A DNA stretch of 64,000 nucleotides from Tyto alba (GCF_018691265.1 NW_024881282.1:23642899-23706898), one strand, 5' to 3'. Positions 9,849 through 22,115 are shown, counted from the stretch's first letter. The notes: generated by a model from the sequence alone, not told the origin. Made by a program: numbers and translations.

Positions 9849-12404
9849 TTAACTCTTCACATCCTTTTACAGTGGGGAAATACATGTATGATGAGGGTAC
9901 TTGTACGTGAGAAGACATGAGATTGGGGTTTCCATAATTACAGATTACAAAAGAAGAACAACCGTTATTAAAAAAAAAAAATGTTCCAAAAGCACAGTAG
10001 AATAATAGTCTACAGTTTTCTCAAGATGGGGAGGGTGATCCTGTGCTATATCTCCTGGTCACCTTTGCCGTTTGTGTTGTGGGGTTTCTGTTTTGCTGAG
10101 ATACCAGAAAAAATCCCCCCTCCTACTGAGAGAGTCCTTGGGACCTTTCTACACTAGGAAAGCCGCCTCCAGCACCGCTGGTCAGTGCAGTGCTGGCTGA
10201 TATGATCGGACTCCCTGTGCCGTTACTTGCAAGTGGCTCCAAAGTGTGAACCCACACAAGTCAGGGAGCAGTTTTCCATCCATCCCAAGGCTCAGTGGTG
10301 CGTGCTGCCTCACATCCAGCCTGCTTAGGGCTACTACGTCTGGGGGAATCCTGAGAGCAAACTACCCAAGATTTGCACCTTATCTTGTACCTAAATGGGG
10401 CCTCAAGGAGAGAGCTAGCAATTAAGCAGAGAAGACAACTGGGTACTCAGGCTTTTTTCCCTTGACCTCAGGGTAGGACACGGTGTAGATTTGTCTTAAG
10501 TGCCCAGTTTTAGTCCTGTGGTAGGATGACTACAACAGAAACACATAGGTTCACACAGGTTAGATGAGTACATATGTTAATTGTATCCAGACTTTGAAAA
10601 TAGAAGTGGTTAATACCATGTATCAGAAGTACCTTAGTGTTTCATACTGGAATAAAGCCGCTTACGTTCCTAGTTAGTAGCTCTACCTGCAACTCAGCAG
10701 AGCTTTGGCTGGTTCTTAGATCTAAAAATAAAATATTCCTTCCTGAGATACCATACACTTCAGTGATATTCTCAGAAGGAATGGAATGCAAAATTGGAAT
10801 AGATTGTGTTAATTGTTGTCTAGAAGCTTTCTATCCACTGCATAGGAAACTTTCATTACATTCTTCATCACACCATATGGCATCTAAGTATAATGGGATA
10901 AAATTACTAATACAGGTCAATAAATAACTATGATTATATGTTGTGGGTTCCAACTCGTACGTGCACAACAAGTAATTATAGTTGGAATGAATAATGAAGA
11001 TTTGAGTGTGGTATCTAGGAATATATTAGAAAGGACACAGTTCGTCATTAATGATGGTAATTGTCTCATCTGACTTCACGGATTCAATAAGAAGGTGTCC
11101 ACACCAAGCCAGTCATCTGTGACTGCATCTGTGATGAGTGGAGGGGAACAGGCACTTCAGAAGATAAATGGCCTCTCTGGTCTTCGACAGATATTTTCTG
11201 AGGAATGCATCTCAAAATCTCACACAAACCGCAAATCTTGAACATCTTCCAGGGGGAAAAAAGAATACATGCAGGAAAACCTGGTCACACATTGTAACTT
11301 TTCTCAGATGAATCTCCAAGGCTATTCTCCGCTTCAGTGGATGATCATCAGTAGTGAAACTTTTGTGGATGTTTATTTAAGCCATTTTTGACAATTTCCA
11401 CTGATGAAAGTTTTACCATTTCTCTAGACAGTCTCTACCAATACTCAATTTTCCTTAATCCTGGACAGTTGTCTAGTGGTTTCATGTAAAGCTCCTTTGC
11501 TGCAATTTATCCCTATTGTTTGTTGTTCCAATAGACACAAACAACAGGTTTCTTCATCCTTCTTCGCAACTACTTTTTACATATTTAAAGATTTCTCTGT
11601 TCTTGATATCATTGTGTCTTGGCACTGAACTGAAGTGATACTAGTAAGATTTAGGTACAGTTCAAACCTTCCCCCACCTACTCCTTCCTGGCCCCCAGTA
11701 ACCTCAGTGGCCCACTGACTCCCTGACGGCACTGACAGATCTTGCTGCACTCACAGTTGCAATACCTCAACGCCGTTCATCTGTCACCCCTGGCTAACTT
11801 CAACTGAGCGCTCCCACTTTGTTCTGTCCTTTGTGGGAAATCGGGGACAGGAGGGGGTTAAGTGTTTGGTTGTTTCTGTCACTCTTTTATGGACACTAAC
11901 AGCTTCACGGGTTTTGAAGGCATGGTGCCCACACTCAATACTGAAAATCTGGGGGCTTCTTAGGCAGTGATTACAAGTGTAATGTAGTTTTTGACTCATA
12001 TCTGGTTTGTTTTTGTTTTTTTTTTTGACTTGCCATTTTCACAGTTTCTATGCTTTCTAATTTCTTTATGGTGATGCCTTCATAATTTTTGCAATGCATT
12101 TAACAGAAATCCAGCCATTTTGTTTGTGTATACTGAAATATGCTCAAGGATCTGGTGAGTTACCCTTAACACAGAACATTTCACAGGACTATACATTATA
12201 CCACAAAATTACTCTTAACATGTTAATTTAAAACATATTTTTCTTTAGATTAGTTCATAAAGAGAGAGGAAGGAAGATATTTAGCTCCAGACAGCACTTG
12301 CAATAGAAATCAGTTATTTCTGTACAGCATCTTTCCTTTGAAATATCACTAAATGATTTCCAGAGAGAGGAAGAATGTAATTTAATGATCCCTTGCACAG
12401 CTCG
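9849..12404. other. Non-coding DNA, no gene seen
   Basis: About 2.5 kb with only short frames and no recognisable domains. An A-run at about 9970-9981 and average base composition are the only notable features. It is intron or intergenic DNA. Confidence 0.55.
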
Positions 12405-12590
12405 AACACCTTTCATCAGAGCATCTCAAAGCATTTCAGACAAGCCTGAAAGCTTGTCTGTTTTTCCCCAACTATTTCAGTTGGCCTAATAAAAGATATT
12501 ATGTCTTCCTACACACCTTGTATTGTTTAGCACTCAAAGCATTATCATACTTGTTTTACAGATAACTAAAAAAGGCACAAAGAATCCACA
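12405..12590 (+). mobile_element. MIR/CORE-SINE-like relic
   Basis: The phrase CATCTCAAAGCATTTCAGACAA, followed after a gap by CTTGTTTTACAGATAACTAAAAAAGGCACAAAGAA, follows the order of the conserved MIR/CORE-SINE core (catctcaaagc...ttttacagatg.ggaaactgaggcacagag). Divergence is high and internal segments have been inserted or lost, as expected for an element dating to early amniotes. It is non-coding. Confidence 0.5.
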
Positions 12591-12779
12591 TAGTTTTATT
12601 TCAAACACTGAATCTAAGATGAACTCTGTGGGGTCCCGTTTTCACTGAGTCTCCAGGACTTAAAGAATACATGTTCTCAGATTACAGGCAGACGTGGAGA
12701 GAAGTCTTCATCCCACTGACATCAGTGGCAAAATTTCCACTGATCTGTATAAGGCTGAAATTGCGTCCTGGCTTTTCTA

Positions 12780-13215
12780 AGGGCTGCCTGCCAAAATCGA
12801 CTCGAGACCTGTGCATCCTTCCTGTCTTATGCGTCACCATTAGTAATGAAGTTCCTGCGGTCCACGCTGCGTCTGCCGTTACGTTCTCAAGAAGTGATCA
12901 AGACAAACCTAAATGAGGAATGAGAGACCCCAGCAACAGGAGGGGTCTCTGCGCAGTGAGCGTATGGTGTGTGGTTCACAGTCTCCTCGCAGTCCTTGCA
13001 GGCGGATCCATCTGGCTGTTAGGCACACACTGTGCTAACAAAAGGAGCCACACCAAGAGCCGTTGGAGTCGGCTTGCCCTGGCACGGACGTGCGCCGTCC
13101 TCACTCACGAGTGTCCCAGCTTGCGAGTGCGCTGCCAACACCACCGCAAAGACTCTGTCAGGTCTCCGCTCGCACGTCCGACCTTTTTCGAATCGAAGGA
13201 CAATCTAACCGCTTT
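12780..13215. promoter_or_regulatory. Isolated CpG-rich cluster
   Basis: CpG is concentrated here and strongest from about 13045 to 13210, where I count about 17 CpG in roughly 170 bp, near or above random expectation, although the flanks are CpG-depleted. It is shorter than a standard CpG island. No donor, conserved frame or repeat family was recognised. It may be an alternative promoter or enhancer that stays unmethylated in the germline, or a recent insertion not yet CpG-decayed. Confidence 0.4.
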
Positions 13216-14161
13216 GAGAAAATCCAGAGGTCTCTTCCAGCTTAATTTTTTGCTTAATTAAGACCGGGGATTTGGGCACATGGCACCAAATGCACCCAAA
13301 GCAAGTGTTGTCTTAAGGAATTAAGAATCTCGAGAAATGATCAATAAATCTTTCTACTATAGTGTCCGTGGAGTATGCGCTACCATAACAAAAATATAAG
13401 CACTTTAAAATGCAGATTTAGAAAAGGAACATGAAGGGAAAAAAACGCCTGTGTATGCAGTATACAGGTGTCTTCTTCTGCTGTTGAGGATGGCTGACTA
13501 TGGGCCTGGTGAGAAACAGAGGATCTGTTCATTCTCACTCCCTGTATTGTCCATTTGTGCCTTGCTGCAGGGGTCTTCCCGAGCTTGATGGAGGTACAGC
13601 CACCCAGTCTTAGTATATTCTTGATGGTTTTCTAGCAAAATGCTCACTGAATCCTCTGACTCTTGTACTCAATTTAGAACAGAAAGCTCTTGCTCATCTG
13701 GTATTTGTTATCTACAGCTGCCTTTCCTCTTTCATAGGTATTTCAGGTTATGGATAAGCTAGAGGAAAAAAGAGAGTTTTTCATACTGCCAGTTTCAATT
13801 TGAAGCTAAAGGACACCAAACAGCCAAGGTCTGAGAGTAACTCCTAGGCTCACAGAAATATTCTCATGTCTTTTTGGCTGAATTAACTGTTGGTCTTTCT
13901 ATTACATCTTGTATTATGAGCTGCTTGCAAATCTTTATATCTGATCATTCTCTCATCGTCTTGGAAAACAATACGTGGGAGTTTCTTTCCATACTAGATC
14001 TTTGTGGGTTACTTGCTAGTAAACTAATTTTACATGACTCAGATTTAAATAATAAAAAGGCTTAACTCCAGTCTGAGAAGAGTTTATTGTCCACAACTGT
14101 AGCCTAGAGACAAACTCCAGCACCTTTGGGACTCAGCTGAGGCAGCAATTAGGCAGCATTT

Positions 14162-14347
14162 TATTGTGATGCAGTGAGTGCGCAAAAGATGAAGCTGGAC
14201 TACTCTCAAGAGCTTAGAAACAAAATTGGCTTCCTGGAGAGAGAACATAAGAAATCTGGCAACCTAAAAATATTTAAAGAGCTTAGGGCTCCCAGGGGAG
14301 AATTTCAAGCTATTGAAGTGGAAAAGACTGAGCATTTGCTAAGATTG
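14162..14347 (+). pseudogene. Possible relic of an L1-type ORF2 linker region
   Basis: One frame, with no stop from 14153 to the poly-A run, includes YSQELRNKIGFLEREHK and later KELRAPRGEFQAIEVEKTE, HLLRLKK. The pattern (leucine-rich helix, LE.EHK, a spacer, then R.EF.A.E.EKTE.LLRLK) resembles the helical linker between endonuclease and reverse transcriptase in L1-clade ORF2 proteins, just before the YY..G..P..LLA motif. That motif is not seen: the frame runs into A18G10 at 14348-14375. A lysine/glutamate-rich chance frame is the alternative. If correct, this is an old L1 fossil, rare in birds. Confidence 0.3.
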
Positions 14348-14382
14348 AAAAAAAAAAAAAAAAAAGGGGGGGGGGAAGGGGG
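14348..14382. repeat. A18-G10-AA-G5 homopolymer block
   Basis: Eighteen A directly followed by ten G, two A and five G. Such A-to-G junctions are slippage-prone and often misassembled. A T21 run (14541-14561) lies about 160 bp further on. Confidence 0.9.
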
Positions 14383-14540
14383 CTACATGAAAAACGACAA
14401 AGTGTACAGATTTTTTTTTTTTCCTGTAGCATGTTTCAAAGGGGAGAATATAATAAACCTGAAATCAATCAGTAGCACAGACTTCAATGCAGTGTTCCAA
14501 ATCAAACAGCCCTGGCTTGAAAACAGGAGTCAAAAGAGAT

Positions 14541-14561
14541 TTTTTTTTTTTTTTTTTTTTT
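14541..14561. repeat. T21 homopolymer
   Basis: Twenty-one T on the plus strand, followed by CATTTCAG. As a pyrimidine tract with a downstream AG it looks like a 3' splice site (acceptor after 14569), but no coding frame with a downstream donor was recognised. Confidence 0.85.
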
Positions 14562-14639
14562 CATTTCAGAATTATAAGAGATTGAGGCCAAGAAACCATT
14601 AAATGAGGTGAAAGGTCTAGGCTAGAGGGCATCTTGAGC

Positions 14640-15610
14640 AAGTCTAATGAAGTCACGGTTGCTTCAGCAGCCACGTTCCCAAAGGGGTTTGCTGTGTCTG
14701 TCACTGCGACTCCTCTGAATCTGGCTCCCTGGCCTCTGCGGTTCCGTGCCGGAGCGTGCCCCACCAGGCACCCCATGAAGCCTCCTCCTACCAGCCCCGG
14801 AGCATGGGGCACCCCCGTGTCAAAACAAAGCCACGAAAAGCGTGATTTATCTTGCCCGTCATTTGATGTGTGTCGGACAGACATTTACCTGTGAGCTCGT
14901 CGTGCCTGACTCCCCGTATTGTCGGCGGGGAGCGGCAGGAGCTTCCAAGGCACGATTTAGCGCAACTGAGTGAAAATTTTCAGCGTATGCCAAGAGTGCC
15001 TATTTCTCTGTGACTTCAAACGGCGTCCTAAGGTGACTAATTCACAAATGGACACCTACAGTTTAAACATCTATGTTCGCTCAGTGAACTCTACCCACAC
15101 AACTAGCGTTACGCTGGTGCACACTATATATTAGAGGTTTCTCTTCGGTGTTCAGGCTATGCCTTCATGCCCCCCACATCTAGGACTAAGACGGATTAGG
15201 TGAAACGGTTTAGCTCATGTCTCAACAGTAACAAGAGGGCTAGAGGGTGCAGCGTATTTACCTTATTGGAGCCTCTTCCCTTCCATGCCACCATTCCTCC
15301 TCGCTATGCTGACAGCCCTTCCATATCACCGCTCCAGCCGGATTTGGGGGCTGAGGAGCGGCTGTCTGTAAGGACAGAGGGACGGGGGACACCACAGAAC
15401 GGGAGCGGAGGCGGCTGGCGGAGGGAAGGAAGCATGCAGAGAGAGGGAGTGCCGGGATGCTTTATGTGCTGGGGTAAGTGCCAGCAGCCCAGTTCTGCAT
15501 CTCGGGCATCTGCAGGGCGGTGCAGTTCACAGTCCTGAGCTCTGCGCGTGTGACGCGGCTAAGGGACACATCACCCGGGTTCTCCCCCCCTGGGACCAGC
15601 AGCAAGAGCA
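14640..15610. promoter_or_regulatory. Moderately CpG-enriched stretch
   Basis: CpG occurs repeatedly through this kilobase, particularly near 14740-14770, 14900-14935 and 15350-15420, above the level of the flanks. It is patchy and does not clearly reach CpG island criteria by eye. No coding exon was recognised. It may be a weak or decayed CpG island. Confidence 0.3.
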
Positions 15611-17652
15611 CCCGGGGCTGCACTGTAGGTAGGATGCACCGACTCTGGCATGAAATAAACCCTGCCACATACATCCTAACTGCGCCTAGTATTACTGTTC
15701 TGCCTCAGTTGTACAGCTCCGCTCACATGATTTCATATGTCAGAGGCAAGCTCATCAAGCGGCAAACCCCAGAAGTTCTCTGCAGGACTTCTGCACCAAG
15801 GGGCAGAGACAGGAGACTGATCAAAGTGGAAAGTCTTGCTCTGCTCTTCTGTACCTGAGTAAACTTCATCTGCACAAACTTTCAATGTCTCTGTTGACTC
15901 TGACAGAGGTACACTAGCAGGCAAAACTAGTCAATTATTTTTACATAGTCCCCTGAGGAGTATCCGTTCTGTGCTGAACGTACTCAGTTCCTTCTCATAA
16001 TCCCAAGGCTTCCCTTTCGTGTATTTACTGTCCTAGGCTTCCCATTTGGCTGTTCTGTGGCTAGTTTGGAGGTTTCTGTGCTCTCTGACTGTGATTTGCC
16101 AGGCAGACAAGGTTGTTGCTGTTACCATTAACGCGGCAGTGCAAGAGCCCGGCGTCAGCAAGCTGCCCAATATTGCGGGCCTTTGTTGAGCCCTGTACAC
16201 AGCGCTGTACATACTGGAAAGCCATCCTGCTCTTGATTATTGCTAAATTGCCCAGAATCCATCTCTTTTGTTTGTCAGAAATTAGGCACCTCTGGTAAAC
16301 AATAAACAGCAGGGAGAAGGACAGCATTATTCTCTCTGAAGCGTACCAGCGTAGCAGCCAATTTCTGGCTACACCATTCATAGACCAGAAAGCAAAGCGC
16401 TGGCTGGTGTGTGCAAATGTAACAGCAAACACAGCGTTCCCTGGAGAGGCTGAGCTGTAATGTGCACAGACAGCGTGGAGCAGTTCTGGATGAGCAGAGA
16501 ACATGCGTGTGTATCTCCCTGTGCTGCAGACAGCCGGGGCTCTGCTATTGCATGCGGCAAGGCCAGATATATATATTTAAGGCATTTCCTGCTTCAGCAG
16601 TGTCTGCTAGGAACGCGATACGTACTTTCTATACGCCCAAAAGACCTCATGTAAAGGCAGTCACATCTGCGGGGGAGGAGAGCTCAGACCCTTTGCCCAG
16701 GACCGGTGTGGAAGCACTGCATGGCCACTGCCGTGTCGGTGCTGAGCGGCGATGCAGACTGCACAGTCCCCCCCCCCGTGATGCTGATGAGGAGATGGTG
16801 CTGAGGACCTGCCCAAATACACCCATCTCGGACTTGACCAGTTGACCTACTTTGACTTGGAGATCCTGTCGCTGCGCTAAGGTGATGCAGAGGAGAAAGT
16901 ATGGTGGAGGTCGGGTTCAGCTGTACGTGGGAATGCGCAGCCTGGGCTCTGAAGGGAGGTGGGTACACCTTCAGTGAGTTTTACTGCTGACAGCAGCAAT
17001 CTGCAGCCTCAGAGTCAGGGCCTTACAGTAGGAATCCAGAGCCATGCGCCCTTCTACAGGACACGCTTTGTTGCTGGAAGAACATCCATAGACAAAGCAC
17101 ATTTTGCAGCAAGACTGGAAAGAAGCAGGTATAATCCATTGTCATAGTTCTAGGTGACAAGAAAATAAATGTTTTTATGCCTATCAAAATGTGAGTAGCT
17201 TGTCAGTTATGTAACCTGCTCATTCATGCTGTTGTCCTGATCTACGAATAGTTTTTCCTGTCAAAAGACCTTACACAGCTTCTTGGCCTTCGGAAGCACT
17301 AAGGATCTGGGCTACATTGCACTAAACATGAGGCATAACTATAGAAAGGTCAGAGAGGCTTCCATGAGCTCTGCTTATGGCCATACATCTGGTGTTCTCA
17401 GATTAGCCCAAACCTGCGATATACAGCAATTTAAAAACAAGCAGACTCTTTCAAAAGTCTTTTTTTTTTTATTATTATTACTATTTTAAAGTTGCACGTT
17501 TAATAATTTGTTCACCCATTACACAGCTTATTTTATAGTAGAGATGTGACAGGGAAGCAGATATGCAAAGTGTCAGGTCAGAAAGAGTTAGTTTAGTGCA
17601 TGCATCACACACTTTAGAAACACCAGTAGTGCTTTGTACTTTTGTTGAGATG
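15611..17652. other. Non-coding DNA, no gene seen
   Basis: Ordinary composition with short unrecognised frames. The T-rich/ATT-rich simple tract at 17460-17487 is the only low-complexity element of note. Confidence 0.5.
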
Positions 17653-17860
17653 TGCTTTGACCATCTCAAAGTGTTCTACAAACTGAAATAGCAGTTGTGC
17701 CTCTGCCATAAGAGATATCAGTACTACTCACATGATGGATAGGAAAATGAAAAAGAAAAAGAAAAAGGGCAGGGATTCATCTCTTGTCAGTGGCAGAGCT
17801 GGGATTGGATTCACGTGTTCTGATTTTTTGCTCTAAGTACTAGCGTTGTTTCTCAGGTTT
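17653..17860 (+). mobile_element. MIR/CORE-SINE-like relic
   Basis: The order of blocks follows a MIR-type element: GACCATCTCAAAGTGTTCTAC, GGATAGGAAAATGAAA, then TGTCAGTGGCAGAGCTGGGA, TTGGATTCACGTGTTCTGA and GCTCTAAGTACTAGC. The GTGGCAGAGC.GGGATT..A block is the most diagnostic. A (GAAAAA)n expansion at about 17742-17766 interrupts it. It is old and diverged but the clearest of the MIR-like copies in the window. Confidence 0.65.
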
Positions 17861-19453
17861 TATCTCAGCCAACCCTTAGCTGATGAACCGTGGGGCAGGA
17901 AGCAAAGTAAGGCCTAATGAGGCGAATGTTCATCTCAAAATAGGTCAATACTAATAGAACTTGAGTAGCTGCTTTGAAATTACTACAGGTTGACACATCA
18001 ATAAAGTCAGGAAGATCAAGAACTGTGCATTTTTGGGGAGGAAAGAGAACCTATGGGCAAAACTCACACAAACTAAAACCAGATTATAGCTGAAGAGCTA
18101 ACTTCTGATTAGGGTATCTCTTTGTCTGCTCTCGATGGTATAACTGAGTTTGATAAATGGCGTTACTTTGCTTGTTTTGCAATTGCTTTATTTTGTACCT
18201 GGAAACGCCAGCTAAAATGAACCTGTTGTTCACTGGGTGCTCTGAAAACCCAGTGAATATTCCAGGGCCCTGTGATATTCCTGAGCAGCAGATGCCATAA
18301 ACCTAGGCAAGGAGATGGCAGAGGCAAGAGGACTTGCCTCAAGATGCAGAAATGAGATGGCAGCACATGACACACAGCCCAGGTCTCCGGATCCTGGAAC
18401 ACCATCTGCCTTCCCACAGACATGGACATGGATGGACTCACTTTCAGAATTACAGCTTCCAGGGCATGGAGTAGAGGGAGAAGAAACCAAGTAAGATCCC
18501 TTCAAGGGCAGAGAGAAGCCCAGACAAAGTGCCTGGAGTCCCGTTCCAGTGGGGAACGCTTTTTTAGCTTCTGTCGTGTGATCCTCTTGCAGGAGCAGCT
18601 TCCTCAGATCGTCCCCCTCGGCTTCCTCTCTGCAGGTCTCCTCATCCTCTGCTCCCCCCACTCCCGCGCAGAGGCCAGTGCTGCCTGGACATGCCTGATG
18701 GCAATGAACTTCCCTCCGCGACAGAGGACTGCATGCTCCCTTTGGAGAAAGAGATGATTGCTCCCAGCAGAACTGGGGTAGCTATTTACCCACAGCAAGA
18801 AAATGTTATTTTTGGGCAAAAGGGAGCTGTAATGTTTTCCTGTTACAGTAGTTGGCAGCATTTCTCTATAGCCCAAAGAGTTCTGTCTTAATGGGATCTT
18901 TGCTCATTGCTGTAAGTTTACTAGAGGGAGAGAAGTATATGAACAGTTTTGGAATTCAAACAAAATAATACTGACAGTAAGAGAGGTTTAAACCCTGGAG
19001 GCCCAATAGCAACCGAGTGAAAGAACAGCAAAGCAGGACCAAGAACCAAGAGCCCGGGCTGAGGGGAAAAGGGTGGCTAGGTGCAGAGAAGTGTTTGTAC
19101 GGACGGTGATTTTCAAAGCATAGGCTGTTTCAAATAGATACAGTAAGGACATCACTTGCAGCTTTTTCTGAGTTCGTCCAGATGTTTCGACTTACTAAAT
19201 TTGAGTGATGGCATGGGGAAATGGGAACCAAATGAGTGAGCTGAGACAACTGCACTTGGAGGCCAAGGTAGCTGAGTGAGCTGATCGAAGACATGAAGGT
19301 GCATTTCATGAAGATACATAATAAGAAAGTTAGGTAGCCACCTGCCTCTCCTACAGAACTGATTATAAGCCATCCTATGGCCCTGATTTTCCTCGCCCAT
19401 TAACATCTTATCTCTAATCCTCCTTTGCTTCGGGGGAAGGTTAGTGGAGAGGC
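17861..19453. other. Non-coding DNA, no gene seen
   Basis: No recognisable domain, repeat or RNA gene. Frames near 18230-18890 are open on both strands over a few hundred bases but lack convincing splice boundaries or conserved composition. Confidence 0.5.
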
Positions 19454-19857
19454 TGCTGTGGGTTAACCCTGGCAGAACTTGTCTTACCACGTCGCTTCAT
19501 CTTACAGTGGCCGCACAAACCTGACACACAAGGGAGGAACGAGCTCTCTCTTTGGGGAATGGGGGGGGGGGGGGGGGGGGGGCTCTTCTTCAGCCGGTTG
19601 CCAGTGTTTGCCCCCCATTTTCCCACACCACGGTGTGAGCACTAGGTCCTCTTCCCCACAGCTCCCCGTGCAGCTGCAGCACTGGCACTTCACCAGACGC
19701 GCTCCCCCCAAGCCAGACACCTACCACAGATGCACTCTCCCATCAGAAACAGCCATCAGCCCTAAACAAGGAAAGCTGCTTGATTTGGGGCGTCATGCTG
19801 TTCTTCGGAGAGAGTGTTGCCCATGTTGTGGCACTGGTGGCCAACACAACCAGGACA
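19454..19857 (-). mobile_element. Probable degenerate solo LTR, related to the one at 9279
   Basis: The left end TGCTGTGGGTTAACCCTGGC resembles the start of the LTR at 9279 (TGTTGTGGTTTAACCCTGAC), and the right end ACAACCAGGACA matches the other terminus of the same avian LTR family, giving TG...CA over about 404 bp. No clear target-site duplication remains (GAGGC on the left, TAAGC on the right, 3 of 5 identical). The interior is diverged and carries a G22 run at 19561-19582. No viral coding sequence is present. Confidence 0.45.
19561..19582. repeat. G22 homopolymer
   Basis: Twenty-two consecutive G, unusually long for a genomic G-run and able to form a G-quadruplex alone. It sits inside the probable LTR at 19454-19857. 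Its true length may be uncertain because such runs sequence poorly. Confidence 0.9.
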
Positions 19858-21854
19858 TAAGCTGCTTTTGTAGCTGTAACCAGGGCGTAGCAGGTGTTAA
19901 ACCTAGTGCCTGTGTTGCACTGAACACCTCTGAAGGTTGAGTGCATAGCTGGATGGTAAAACAGCAAACACCTTAGGCCTAAATACCACAGGAAAAACCC
20001 CTCACTGATGTGTATCCGATGTGTTTTCCTCATGGCACCATTCTTTAACAGATGCTTGTTAAACCCCTTTTCTCTGTGTTCAAAGGAGCAGAGGAACGTT
20101 AGCATCCCATCCCAAGGCAGCTGACTGCCCTGATCCCCCGCGGCATTTGGGAGGTTTGCAGGGTACTGCAGAAGCCCACTGTGGGGGCACAGCCCTCCCT
20201 GACTCCTGCCAGCAGACTGCTGTCAGGAAGGCCGGTCTTTTACTTTCCCTCTCAGCATCCCCCCACCACCCCCACCGTCTCCTTGTCCCAGCCCCAGCAT
20301 CCACCCAGCCACTTGGGCCACCCTATTCGGCCGACTGAAAATTAACCCTACCGAAAGGAGGGGGGATAGATTTAAAAAAAATAAATAAATAAAAATAAAA
20401 TAAAAAAAAAATAGGAGGGGAGGATTGTCCTGAGACCAATCAGCCCCTGGCACTGCTGACCCTACGGCCAAAGGAGCACAAGTGTCAGCAGAGAGGGGGG
20501 AGCTGCCTTTTGGCAGGAGCCCAGCTGTAGGTCAGCTTAGGCCAGTTGTGAAACTGCACATTGACCCAGGCCCTGAGCTGCTGTGCCCCTGCCAGCCGGC
20601 CACCCAGCCCCTCCAGACCTCGCCGTGGCAAGCTTTCGCTGTTGGTGTGCGTGCTGGGGAACCCGTAACATCTTTAGTGGCCCTAGGTCCTTCTGCAATT
20701 CACGGATGAGGCTCTGAAGAGTTAATGCCCGCTTTCCCAGGCAAGAAAGGAGCAGATTCTTACTGCAGGAGCGCTGCAAACACCCCGTGAGGGTGATTTA
20801 ATGTTATCCCCTGAGAGTAAGTGCCTCCAGGCAGAGCTGGGTCTTGTTCCCCTCCAAAGCCGGACACATAAATAGTGAATGGAAGAACAAAAGAGGACAG
20901 CTATGCCTCGGTTTACACCAGGGAAAGTGAGAACACAGATTAACCTTATGGCTTGCCTTTTCAAGAAGGACATAAAGTTTTGGACGTTTTGCCAGTAGTG
21001 TTGCAACAGTGATGGTGTCAGGCTATAAGGAAGGCAGAATTTATAGGAAGAGGTAAGGTCTTTTATGAGACCAGCTAACCACATTGTAGCAAGCAGGCAC
21101 CCTTCCAGACACATAAGCCCTTCTTCAGGCTTGTTTCAGATATGAAGAACTTGTGTCTCTGAAAGCATGTTGTGCCTAGGAAGTAGGTTGGTCAAATAAA
21201 CCTCTTTTCCCCCAATCACCTTGCCCCACTGCTCACCTAAGGGTAATCTTCAGGCAGAAGTTGCAGCTTATTGAACATGAAGCTGTTTTCAGCTGGGCAT
21301 CCTATTCCTCATTCAGGAATTTCAGTTCTCACCCTTGAAACGTTAACTCGTAGATCCACATTGTTAAAGGCACATCAGGGTCAGGAGCGCAGCGCAGCCA
21401 GTTACACACTGAATTAATTCTCCGCTCTCTCCCCCCTACCAGGCACGGCCACACGCCATCTAGTGAAGTAACAAAGAATGCTGCCTGACATATGTGCTCA
21501 TGTAGGTTACATTTATCATATTAAGCCATGAAGCGATGCCTGTTGGAGAGCAAGCTTTTTTTTTTTTTTTTCCAAATTCAAGTTATTTGTTTTAAGGTAA
21601 CTATCCTAAGGAGAGGGCCTTTCCCAGCTTTTGTTGTTATGTAAGCCGGGGCACTTATAAACCACTACCGTGATGGGGTAGATAGAAGCAAAAGACAAAA
21701 TTTAAAGAAAAATTGCTTAATACATGTTCAACAACCTTGAAGGGGCCTGTAAGGTAGCTGTTGCCTAAAATACTTCCTGGCTACAGGTAGCTGCTGTTAC
21801 AAAAGGAGCTTTATCACTCTGTAACTGCAGCACAGAAGAGAACTGGACTCCCTG
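19858..21854. other. Non-coding DNA with A-rich simple sequence
   Basis: No gene was recognised. An A-rich (AAAT)n-like tract lies at about 20374-20413 and a T16 run near 21556-21571. Frames are short and unrecognised. Confidence 0.5.
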
Positions 21855-22115
21855 CTCCCGAAAGCCGGGTTCCTCCGGTTGGCAGGGCTGCCGCCCGCGC
21901 CGTGGAGCTGAGGAATCCCCGCGAGTCCTTCCCGCTTCGGGCGCCGTAGCTGCAGCCAGTGCTACAGGAAGCAACGCTGAGCACACACCCGCCCGTTGTG
22001 CTGTACGAACCTCACAAAGGCAGCAAACACTTGGGTTTTGTCAGCGAACAGAGCAGAGAGCGTAAGACACAGGAGATTTATAGGTGTAACGTCCCAGCAC
22101 TGCGCGCTTGGATTT
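21855..22115. promoter_or_regulatory. Isolated CpG cluster (short CpG island)
   Basis: I count about 21 CpG in roughly 250 bp, close to random expectation and much higher than in neighbouring DNA; the densest part is 21885-21955. No recognised coding exon or repeat accompanies it. It could be an alternative or tissue-specific promoter or an enhancer-type CpG island. Confidence 0.45.

Noticed and set aside
14541..14600. T21 followed by CATTTCAG, resembling a 3' splice site
   Set aside because: Homopolymeric T plus an AG is common by chance; the sequence after it has no recognised coding frame or downstream donor.
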